From: Rhodococcus rhodnii NBRC 100604
GTDB taxonomy: Bacteria > Actinomycetota > Actinomycetes > Mycobacteriales > Mycobacteriaceae
NCBI RefSeq assembly: GCF_001894925.1
Contig: NZ_BCXD01000014.1
Span: forward strand, 1-64,000
DNA length: 64,000 nt
Direction: 5' to 3'
The notes beneath the pieces were generated by a model. It did no database searches. It worked only from the letters and a program-made list of their open reading frames with translations, and was not told where the DNA came from. The first letter of the stretch is position 1; each line of letters starts with the position of its first letter. This document shows positions 57,901 through 64,000 of this stretch, piece after piece. The position numbers and the translations under genes are program-made.

Positions 57901-59259
57901 TCAGCCCAGCGTCGACGCCGTCCACGAGCGCCACGCGGCGAGCACGTCGGTCTCGCTCGCGCCCAGCACCGACTCGAACACCCCGGCGACGTCCGCGTCC
58001 GGGCCGGTCGCGAGGGCGCGGTAGAGCCGGGTGAGGGTGTTCTCGCCGTAGCGATCGGCGACGAACGCACTCATCGACCAGGACACCTCGTACGCCGGTG
58101 GACCGGCTCCGGCGTCGGTGAACGCCGCGTCGTCCGGGAGCGACTCGGGGACCTCGCCCGCGCGCACCCGGCGCGCGAGTTCCGGCGCGATCTGGGCGGG
58201 CGCGCGGTCGCCACGATTCGCGACGTACTCGGCGTATCCCTCGAGCATCCAGAGCGGCGAACCGTCCACCGTCTCGGTCCGCGCGGCGATGTGCGTCATC
58301 TCGTGCCGCAGCACGACGGCCCGCGAGCGCGCGTCGAGCCGCTCGCGCGAGGCCGGCGAGAACACGATGCGCTGACCGGTCGCGACGCCCGCCTCGCGGT
58401 CGACGGAGTCCGACACCGAGACGGCGGCGACGTTCGCGCCCGCGTGCCCGGAACCCACGAGCGCCGCGAACTCGTCGTGGGTCGCGGTGAGGACGACCGC
58501 TGCGCGCCGGGGCCACTCGCCGTCCCACATCCGCGACACCGCGGCGATCGCGTCCGGGAGTGCCTCGGCGACGCTCTCGGTGAGTGCTGCGTCGGACTCG
58601 TGACCGACGACGAGCGATCCGTCCCGGGTACGGACGACACCGTGGGTGCCGAAGTCCCACGGTCCGCGCCACCGGCCGTCGCCGGCGGTCTCGTCCTCCG
58701 CGGGCGCATCGCCCACGAGCGCGTCGGACACGACGGTCCAGCGGTCGCCGCGGCGCGCGAGAAGGACAGGTGCGGGCTCGGTCATCGGCCGCGGATCGAT
58801 GCCGTCGATCGCGTACCGGAGTTCGACGTCGGGTGCGAGGACGGCGTCCGCACCGATCGACTCGGCGAGCCCGGCCGGGACCGTGGCGTCGGCGCCGTCC
58901 GCGAGAACGTAGTCGAAGGTCGACATGCCGATCGCCGCCACCGTCGCCGCGCGCATGCGTTCGGCGTCGAGAAACCCTGCGGGAGCGGATCTGTCGACGA
59001 CGGCGCCGAGGGCACGGTCGTCGGCGGTGCGGACGGCGTCGCCCCACCGTGCGAGCAGCGCCGCGACCGCGACGGCATCCTCGCCCGTCAGGTGGTGTGC
59101 GCCGGTCTCGTCGTCGCCGCGCGCCGTGACGGTGATGGCGACGGACACCGCGACCGCGAGGACGAGGCCGACGAGCGCGAACCGTTCCCAGGGCCGGATC
59201 CGGCGCCGCGCGCGCCGCTGCGGGTCACGCGTCGAGGCGGACGGATCGGGTCGGGGCAC
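57901..59259 (-). CDS. membrane-anchored gluzincin-like metallopeptidase
   Basis: 452 residues. One N-terminal helix ('FALVGLVLAVAVSVAITVTA') anchors an extracytoplasmic protein. The C-terminal half has 'VLRHEMTHIAARTE' (HExxH zinc motif) and, 23-25 residues later, 'LWMLEGYAEYVANRGD', whose Glu is the expected third ligand of gluzincins; this is the pattern of 'peptidase MA'-type proteins. The N-terminal half resembles an NTF2-like domain ('LTGEDAVAVAALLARWGDAV'). Substrate unknown. It follows pimB by 49 bases (upstream in transcription), similar to Rv2189c's place in mycobacteria, though I cannot assert orthology. Confidence 0.8.
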   Translation of the reverse strand: MPRPDPSASTRDPQRRARRRIRPWERFALVGLVLAVAVSVAITVTARGDDETGAHHLTGEDAVAVAALLARWGDAVRTADDRALGAVVDRSAPAGFLDAERMRAATVAAIGMSTFDYVLADGADATVPAGLAESIGADAVLAPDVELRYAIDGIDPRPMTEPAPVLLARRGDRWTVVSDALVGDAPAEDETAGDGRWRGPWDFGTHGVVRTRDGSLVVGHESDAALTESVAEALPDAIAAVSRMWDGEWPRRAAVVLTATHDEFAALVGSGHAGANVAAVSVSDSVDREAGVATGQRIVFSPASRERLDARSRAVVLRHEMTHIAARTETVDGSPLWMLEGYAEYVANRGDRAPAQIAPELARRVRAGEVPESLPDDAAFTDAGAGPPAYEVSWSMSAFVADRYGENTLTRLYRALATGPDADVAGVFESVLGASETDVLAAWRSWTASTLG

Positions 59260-59307
59260 GCCGTGAGTGTAGGGGCACGGCGGGCCTCGCGACGGACCGA
59301 GGTCCGG

Positions 59308-60387
59308 TCAGTAGCGGCGTGCTCCCGCGTACTGCATACCGTCCATGGACTCCACCTTGACGGGCACTCCGAACGTCGACGCATGGAGCACATTGCCGTT
59401 GCCCGCGTAGAGGCCGACGTGCGATGCGTCGTCGTAGAAGACGACGACGTCGCCGGGCTGGAGCTGATCGCGCGAGACCGGGGTGCCGCCCGACGCCTGC
59501 GCCTGGCTCGACCGCGGCAGCGACTTGCCGATCTGCTGATACGACCACACGACCAGGCCGGAGCAGTCGAAGGACCCGGGACCGGTCGCGCCCCACGAGT
59601 ACGGGCTTCCGACGCGGGTCATGCCGGCCTGCAGGGCTCCCGACGAGGAGCCCGGGAGTGCGCCGGCGAGGATCTGGCCGGGATCGAACCCGTCCGGGAA
59701 CGGCGTTCCGGCGAGCTGATCGCGTTCGGCGCTCGTGAGCGACTCGAACGCGCGCGTCACCTCCCCGATCTGCGCGTCGAGGTCGGACTGTTTGCGCGCG
59801 AGCTCGTCGCTCACGGCCTGTGCGGCCGCGGTGGCGGCGCGCGCGGCGCCCGCCGCCTGCTCGGCCCTCGCGGTGGCGGCGTCCGCCTCCGCCGACGCGT
59901 CGGTGAAGCCGCCGACGCGGTCCGCTGTCTGCTTGGAGATGACGTCGAGCGCGGACATCTGATCGAGCATCTGCTGCGGCGAATCGCTCACCATGAGCGC
60001 GAAGAGCCGATTGGTCCGTGCGCCTTGATAGTTCGCGAGCGCCACGCGGTCGACGGCGGGCCGCATCTCGTCCACCCGGCCGTGGGCCTCGTCCGCCGCC
60101 GCGGCCGCCGCGGCGACCAGCGACTCGGCGTCGTGCTGCGCGGCCTGCTTGGCGTCGAGGTCCATCTGCGCCGCGTGCATGGCCTCGGTCGTCTGCTCGG
60201 ATTCGCGCGAGAGTTCGGAGAGCCGGTCGAGTGCGGCCGTGGGGTTCTCGAGGGCCGGGTCCGCCGACGCCGGACCGACGGGCGAGAGGACGGCCCCGGC
60301 GACGAGTACTCCGGCGGCGAGGGCGATGCGTCGACGGCCGCGCCACCGAGGAGTGGCCTGCCGGTGGGGGTTGGTGTGTGCACCCAC
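59308..60387 (-). CDS. NlpC/P60 peptidoglycan endopeptidase with coiled coil (RipC-like)
   Basis: 359 residues. Signal peptide ending 'GPASADPAL' (about residue 43), a coiled coil of ~150 residues ('LDRLSELSRESEQTTEAM', 'HDAESLVAAAAAAADEAHG'), and a C-terminal NlpC/P60 domain with Cys in 'SFDCSGLVVWSY', His in 'DASHVGLYAGNG' and the third polar residue in 'VLHASTFG'. It should cleave D-Glu-mDAP bonds in the wall. Long coiled coils in this family often mediate FtsEX control or autoinhibition. It matches Rv2190c. GTG 60387; no promoter recognised in the 108 bases to the terminator of the gene upstream. Confidence 0.93.
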   Translation of the reverse strand: MGAHTNPHRQATPRWRGRRRIALAAGVLVAGAVLSPVGPASADPALENPTAALDRLSELSRESEQTTEAMHAAQMDLDAKQAAQHDAESLVAAAAAAADEAHGRVDEMRPAVDRVALANYQGARTNRLFALMVSDSPQQMLDQMSALDVISKQTADRVGGFTDASAEADAATARAEQAAGAARAATAAAQAVSDELARKQSDLDAQIGEVTRAFESLTSAERDQLAGTPFPDGFDPGQILAGALPGSSSGALQAGMTRVGSPYSWGATGPGSFDCSGLVVWSYQQIGKSLPRSSQAQASGGTPVSRDQLQPGDVVVFYDDASHVGLYAGNGNVLHASTFGVPVKVESMDGMQYAGARRY

Positions 60388-60495
60388 GGGTGTTGTGCTC
60401 CGATCATCGAACGCCGCGGCGGCCGTGGCCGCGCGAAGGTCTCGGCAAGGTTACGGATTGCGCACGGGACGTGTCCAACCGGGGTGAGAACGACG

Positions 60496-60534
60496 ACGCG
60501 GGGCGGGCCCGGTGGTACCGAACCCGCCCCGCGT
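60496..60534 (-). terminator. terminator after the second NlpC/P60 gene
   Basis: Arms 60496-60507 and 60523-60534 (ACGCGGGGCGGG and complement) with a 15-base loop start about 29 bases after the NlpC/P60 stop on the minus strand. It separates the two hydrolase genes. Confidence 0.7.
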
Positions 60535-60562
60535 CACGCGCTCACCGTCGTCACGTCTCGTG

Positions 60563-61138
60563 TCAGAAACGGACCGCGCCGTCCGCCGGCATCGACGAGA
60601 GCGGTGCGAGCTTGACGGGCTGACCGGAGGTCGACGCGTGCACGACGTTGCCGCCGCCCGCGTAGATGCCCGAGTGCGAACCGCCGTAGAACGACACGAC
60701 GTCGCCGAGCTGCAGCGAACCGAGCGAGACGGGGGCACCCGCGCTCGCCTGGTCGTAGCTGGTCCGCGGGACGTTCAGGCCGGCCTGCTGGTAGGCCCAC
60801 TGCACGAGGCCGGAGCAGTCGAACGCATCCGGGCCCGCGGCGCCGTAGACGTACGGTGCGCCGATCTTGGACTCGGCGGCGCGCAGTGCCTGCTCGCCGA
60901 TGCTCTGCAGCGGGGCGACGTCCACCGGTGCGGGAAGCGCGTTCGGCGGGACGGCCTGATCGATCATGGCCTGGACCTCGGGCGGAACTGCCACGCCCGG
61001 GATGTCGAAGGTGCCCACACCCGGAACGGTCACGGGATCCGCCGAAGCGGGGGCTGCTGTCACGGTCAGTGCGCCCGCGGCGAGGGCGCCGACGGCGAGG
61101 GCCCGCCGGACCGACCGTGTGGTACTCGTGGTCGCCAC
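60563..61138 (-). CDS. secreted NlpC/P60 hydrolase under c-di-AMP riboswitch
   Basis: 191 residues. Signal peptide 'ALAVGALAAGALTVTAAPASA', a Pro/Val-rich linker of ~60 residues without a coiled coil, and an NlpC/P60 domain: 'GAAGPDAFDCSGLVQWAYQQ' (Cys), 'GGSHSGIYAGGG' (His) and 'VVHASTSGQPV'. Its catalytic domain is close to that of the neighbouring hydrolase, so the pair is probably an old duplication. GTG 61138. The long leader holds a c-di-AMP riboswitch, linking its expression to wall or osmotic state, as for rpf/rip genes of other actinobacteria. Confidence 0.93.
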   Translation of the reverse strand: MATTSTTRSVRRALAVGALAAGALTVTAAPASADPVTVPGVGTFDIPGVAVPPEVQAMIDQAVPPNALPAPVDVAPLQSIGEQALRAAESKIGAPYVYGAAGPDAFDCSGLVQWAYQQAGLNVPRTSYDQASAGAPVSLGSLQLGDVVSFYGGSHSGIYAGGGNVVHASTSGQPVKLAPLSSMPADGAVRF

Positions 61139-61154
61139 GTGAAGAACTCCGTTT

Positions 61155-61345
61155 CTTCCTGTCGTCCGCCGACCGGGTTAGCTGACGGGTTCGGGCTGGG
61201 AAGATCAGCCCTACCCTTCGGTCCGACCGGATCCGCTGTGCGCGTGGCGCAGTGGTTCCGTGCCGTTCCGTCGGGATTCACCCCGGTGGAATCGTGGGTT
61301 CCCGGTTCGGGACTCCGCGAGGAGTTCCGATTGAGCGGTGACCAG
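61155..61345 (-). promoter_or_regulatory. c-di-AMP (ydaO-type) riboswitch
   Basis: On the minus strand the leader contains, in order, CCGAACCGGGAACCCACG (complement of 61295-61312), CCACCGGGGTGAATCCCGAC, GACCGAAGGGTAGGGCTGAT, and CCCGTCAGCTAACCCGGTCGG (complement of 61169-61188). These are the conserved blocks of ydaO riboswitches: GGGAACCC, the GGGGTGAATC element, GTAGGG, and the closing CAGCTAACC. In actinobacteria this riboswitch controls rpf and NlpC/P60 wall-hydrolase genes and turns expression off when c-di-AMP is high. Boundaries are approximate. Confidence 0.9.
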
Positions 61346-61390
61346 GCGACGCCGCTCGGTGTGAGCGACCGACTCCGCAAGGTCTCGAAG

Positions 61391-61420
61391 AGATTACGAA
61401 ACGGCAACCGTCGATGTCGA
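61391..61420 (-). promoter_or_regulatory. candidate promoter for the riboswitch-NlpC/P60 transcript
   Basis: TCGACA (complement of 61415-61420), 18-base spacer, TAATCT (complement of 61391-61396). The same TAATCT hexamer precedes the ileS T-box leader. Transcription from here would start near 61384 and include the whole riboswitch. Confidence 0.5.
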
Positions 61421-61813
61421 CCCCGCCGCGCCGATTTTGTGGATCGTGGGCATTTCCCGGCCTTCGTGACGCCCGGACGAACGTTCGATAACGCCGGCAT
61501 AACAGCACGGGCGTCATCGCCGTTACCGAAACCGTGCGCCGCGGCTCACGCGCCGTGCCACCCACCGCCGCGCCGCGACGCCGCATCGGCGTTGCCGCTG
61601 TTCGCGCCCACAACGGCCGGTCGCGTCGCGAGCGCCGGCCGGCCGGGATTCGTGGCCCGCTTCGGTTCCGCGAACGGCCTTCGCCCGGCCGCCGGACGGA
61701 CCCGCGTTCCGACGGCGTTCGGCGGCCCGATCGGGGCACTGTGATCCTCGTCTCCTGGGGCTCCCGGCGGCGGGCGGGCGGGGTGTCGGAGGTCTTTCCT
61801 AGGCTGACCGACC
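61421..61813. other. gene-free stretch before the exonuclease gene
   Basis: About 390 bases with no credible coding sequence. Open frames are Arg/Pro-rich. AT-rich spots near 61490 (GTTCGATAACG, CATAACAG) may be promoter parts. TAGGCT (61800-61805) lies eight bases before the exonuclease GTG and could give a leaderless mRNA. Confidence 0.5.
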
Positions 61814-63532
61814 GTGGCATCTCACGCGCGGCAACTCACGTTCGACGAACTCGAGACTCCGTTGCGCGACACCACTTTCGTCGTCGTCGACCTCGAGACC
61901 ACCGGTGCCAGCGCCGAGGCCGACGCGATCACCGAGATCGGCGCTGTGAAGATCCGCGGCGGCGAGGTGCTCGGCGAACTCGCCACGCTCGTCGATCCCG
62001 GCCGTCCCGTCCCGCCCCACATCGTCGAGCTCACCGGCATCGACTCCGCGATGCTCGTGGACGCACCGCGGATCGAGCGCGTCCTGCCCGCGTTCCTCGA
62101 ATTCGCGCACGGCGCCGTCCTCGTCGCCCACAACGCGCCCTTCGACACCGGGTTCCTACGCGCCGCCGCACGGCGCTGCGGCGTCGACTGGCCCGCCTTC
62201 ACCGTCCTGTGCACCGTCAAGCTCGCACGCCGCGTCCTCACACGCGACGAGGCGCCGTCGGTGCGGCTGTCGAACCTCGCACGGATGTTCTCGGCCACGA
62301 CGCCCACACACCGCGCCCTCGACGACGCCCGCGCCACCGTGGACGTCCTGCACGCACTCATCGCGCGCGTCGGCAATCTGGGCGTCCACAGCCTCACCGA
62401 ACTCGTCGACTATCTCCCCGACGTGACACCGCAGCAACGAGCGAAGCGGGCGCTCGCGGCGTCGCTGCCGCGCTCCCCCGGCGTCTATCTGTTCCGCGGT
62501 CCGTCCGACGAGGTCCTCTACGTCGGTACCGCGGTCGATCTGCGGCGGCGCGTCCGCACCTACTTCACGGGCTCCGAGACGCGGGGGCGGATGAAGGAGA
62601 TGATCGGACTCGCCGAACGGGTCGACCACGTCGAGTGTGCGACGGCGCTCGAGGCGGGCGTCCGGGAACTGCGGCTCATCGCCGCCCACACTCCGCCCTA
62701 CAACCGACGCTCGAAGTACCCACTGCGCGGCTGGTGGCTCACCCTCACCGACGAGGCCTTTCCTCGCAGCACGGTGGTGCGGACGCCGGTGCCGGGCGCC
62801 CTGGGCCCGTTCCGGTCCCGCACCGCGGCCGCCGACGTCGCCGCGACCGTCGCCGAGTTCACGGGCCTGCGCACGTGCACGACGCGCATCGCCCGGCGCA
62901 GCGAACACGGACCCGCGTGCGCTCGCCGCGGCATCGGCGGCTGCCCCGCACCCGAGGGACTGAGCGCCGACGCCTACGCGGCGAACGCCGAGCGCGTGCG
63001 CCGCTTCTACGCGGGTCTCGACGCCGCGCCGCTGACAGCCATGACGACGCGCATCGACGAACTCTCCGCCGCAGGGCTGTACGAGAGTGCCGCGCGGCTG
63101 CGTGATCGCACCCGCGAGGTCGCCGAAGCCGCCACCGGGCTCGCGCGGCTCCGCAGTCTCGTCGAGCTCGACGAGTTCGTCGTCGCGCGCCCCGACGGGT
63201 CCGGCGGCTGGGAGTTCGCCGTCGTGCGGGCCGGCAGACTCGCCGCCGCGGGGCTCGCACCGCGCGGCACGCCGCCGATGCTCACCGTCGAGTCCCTCGT
63301 CCGCGGCGCACAGACGATCGTCGCCGACGACGGCCCGCTGCGCGGCGCGACCCGCGAGGAGGCCGCGCTCGTCCTGCGGTGGGTGTCGGCGCCCGACGCG
63401 CGCATCGTGGCGGCGTCGTCGCCGTACCGCTCGCTCGTCGCCGGTCCGGGCCCCTGGACGCCCTGGTGCGCACGAGCGAAGACCGCCCGCGACGCCGCCG
63501 CGCCACCCGTTCCCGCGGGCGAAGTCTCCTGA
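61814..63532 (+). CDS. DEDDh exonuclease fused to GIY-YIG (UvrC/Cho-like) domain, Rv2191-like
   Basis: 572 residues. N-terminal DnaQ-like exonuclease (about residues 15-190): 'FVVVDLETTGASAEAD', 'LVAHNAPFDTGFLRAA' and 'HRALDDARATVDVLHAL' carry the DEDDh residues. A GIY-YIG nuclease domain follows (about 215-300): 'SPGVYLFRGPSDEVLYVGTA', 'DLRRRVRTYFTGS', 'ELRLIAAHTPPYNRR', as in UvrC and Cho. The rest contains a four-cysteine-poor linker ('CARRGIGGCPAPEG') and a helical tail. The fusion is typical of actinobacteria and likely acts in DNA repair. GTG 61814 with TAGGCT at -14 suggests a leaderless start. Confidence 0.92.
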   Translation: MASHARQLTFDELETPLRDTTFVVVDLETTGASAEADAITEIGAVKIRGGEVLGELATLVDPGRPVPPHIVELTGIDSAMLVDAPRIERVLPAFLEFAHGAVLVAHNAPFDTGFLRAAARRCGVDWPAFTVLCTVKLARRVLTRDEAPSVRLSNLARMFSATTPTHRALDDARATVDVLHALIARVGNLGVHSLTELVDYLPDVTPQQRAKRALAASLPRSPGVYLFRGPSDEVLYVGTAVDLRRRVRTYFTGSETRGRMKEMIGLAERVDHVECATALEAGVRELRLIAAHTPPYNRRSKYPLRGWWLTLTDEAFPRSTVVRTPVPGALGPFRSRTAAADVAATVAEFTGLRTCTTRIARRSEHGPACARRGIGGCPAPEGLSADAYAANAERVRRFYAGLDAAPLTAMTTRIDELSAAGLYESAARLRDRTREVAEAATGLARLRSLVELDEFVVARPDGSGGWEFAVVRAGRLAAAGLAPRGTPPMLTVESLVRGAQTIVADDGPLRGATREEAALVLRWVSAPDARIVAASSPYRSLVAGPGPWTPWCARAKTARDAAAPPVPAGEVS

Positions 63533-63616
63533 ATCCCGGGCGGCTAGGCTTGGCTACCGGCCACGCCGCCGCCCACCGGCACACTGCGGCACCCACACGA
63601 CCCACCGGGAGTGCAC

Positions 63617-63892
63617 ATGATCAACGCGATCGTCCTGATCCACGCCGACGCGCATCGGATCCCCGAGACGGCTCAGGCGGTCGCCGATCTGCCCGGCGTG
63701 TCGACGGTGTACTCGTGCGCGGGCGACATCGATCTCATCGCCGTCGTGAAGGTCCGCGACCACGAGCAGATCGCCGAGGTCGTCACCGGCGGGATCAACA
63801 AGGTCGACGGTGTCGTGAAGACCGCGACGCACATCGCGTTCCAGTCGTACTCCAGCGCCGACGTCGAAGCGGGCTTCTCGATCGGCGAGTAG
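63617..63892 (+). CDS. stand-alone Lrp/AsnC ligand-binding (RAM) domain protein
   Basis: 91 residues. Only the alpha-beta ligand/oligomerisation domain of Lrp/AsnC regulators, with no helix-turn-helix: 'INAIVLIHADAHRIPETAQA', 'VSTVYSCAGDIDLIAVVKVRD' and 'GVVKTATHIAFQSYSS'. Such proteins bind amino acids or form heteromers with full Lrp proteins. ATG 63617 has GGGAG five bases upstream; GTG 63611 is an alternative. TAGGCT (63545-63550) may be its -10. Tail-to-tail with trpD, 11 bases apart, which makes an amino-acid-sensing role attractive but unproven. Confidence 0.9.
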   Translation: MINAIVLIHADAHRIPETAQAVADLPGVSTVYSCAGDIDLIAVVKVRDHEQIAEVVTGGINKVDGVVKTATHIAFQSYSSADVEAGFSIGE

Positions 63893-63903
63893 CCGCGCCT
63901 GGC

Positions 63904-64000
63904 TCAGCGCCCGAGGCGGTTCGACACCTCGGTCCAGATCTCGAGCCGGCGCGCGGCGTCGCCGCTGTCGAGGGCACGGGTCGCCTCGGCGAGGCCGTCC
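63904..64000 (-). CDS. trpD: anthranilate phosphoribosyltransferase (3' end only)
   Basis: The last ~31 residues of a gene entering from the right edge: 'GLAEATRALDSGDAARRLEI' then 'WTEVSNRLGR' and stop. The pattern A..AIDSG.A...L..W...S is the usual C-terminus of TrpD. In M. tuberculosis trpD (Rv2192c) follows Rv2190c-Rv2191, the same order as here. Call rests on this short end and synteny. Confidence 0.75.
   Translation of the reverse strand, partial: DGLAEATRALDSGDAARRLEIWTEVSNRLGR

Noticed and set aside
58291-60615. 774-codon plus-strand frame opposite the metallopeptidase and NlpC/P60 genes
   Set aside because: Antisense shadow; both minus-strand genes carry catalytic motifs.
61501-61813. 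Open frame running into the exonuclease gene from upstream
   Set aside because: Different frame from the exonuclease, no motif, high Arg content.

Overview
The window comes from a very G+C-rich (roughly 70% by eye) mycolic-acid actinobacterium, most likely Rhodococcus or a close relative. Gene order follows the Mycobacterium tuberculosis blocks dnaE1-lspA-dinX-ileS and Rv2144c to Rv2192c, and the predicted CrtO closely resembles, from memory, the beta-carotene ketolase of Rhodococcus erythropolis. Genes are densely packed and many junctions are 4-base start/stop overlaps (GTGA or ATGA). No tRNA, rRNA, CRISPR array, insertion sequence or prophage was seen; this is chromosomal backbone with a carotenoid pathway woven into it.

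Layout. 1-11.1 kb: 5' end of dnaE1, a frameshifted rarD-like permease, an unknown anchored protein, an RluD-type pseudouridine synthase, lspA, two lipoproteins, an MTB12-like lipoprotein, a Y-family polymerase (dinX position) and ileS with a T-box leader. 11.1-31.9 kb, all on the minus strand: the complete division and cell-wall (dcw) cluster, in transcription order mraZ, rsmH, ftsL-like, ftsI, murE, murF, mraY, murD, ftsW, murG, murC, ftsQ, ftsZ, pgeF, yggS, sepF, yggT, wag31, plus a small membrane protein. Three GTGGG boxes spaced 10 bases apart upstream of mraZ look like MraZ operators. 31.9-32.5 kb: an unusual gene-free stretch.

33-45.4 kb: a carotenoid locus interleaved with genes conserved in mycobacteria. 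GNAT-crtO-cruF-lppM-glycosyltransferase form one operon with every junction overlapping by four bases; then a divergent MTHFR, then idsA/crtE-crtI-mptA-crtB. Together they predict GGPP, phytoene, lycopene-type polyene, 1'-hydration, ketolation and glycosylation, that is, a keto-carotenoid glycoside. No lycopene cyclase is present in the window. 45.4-64 kb: an Rv2175c-like regulator, pknL (here with four PASTA domains), aroG, RNase AS, an acyltransferase, a ROK kinase, an ArsA-like ATPase with two SRPBCC proteins, fadD15, pimB, a metallopeptidase-like protein, two NlpC/P60 hydrolases (the second behind a c-di-AMP riboswitch), a DEDDh exonuclease/GIY-YIG fusion, a stand-alone Lrp-type ligand domain, and the 3' end of trpD.

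Main points for follow-up: the interleaved carotenoid operon with lppM inside it, the c-di-AMP riboswitch, the T-box, the MraZ operator array, the rarD frameshift, apparent CTG start codons, and several short in-frame tandem repeats.
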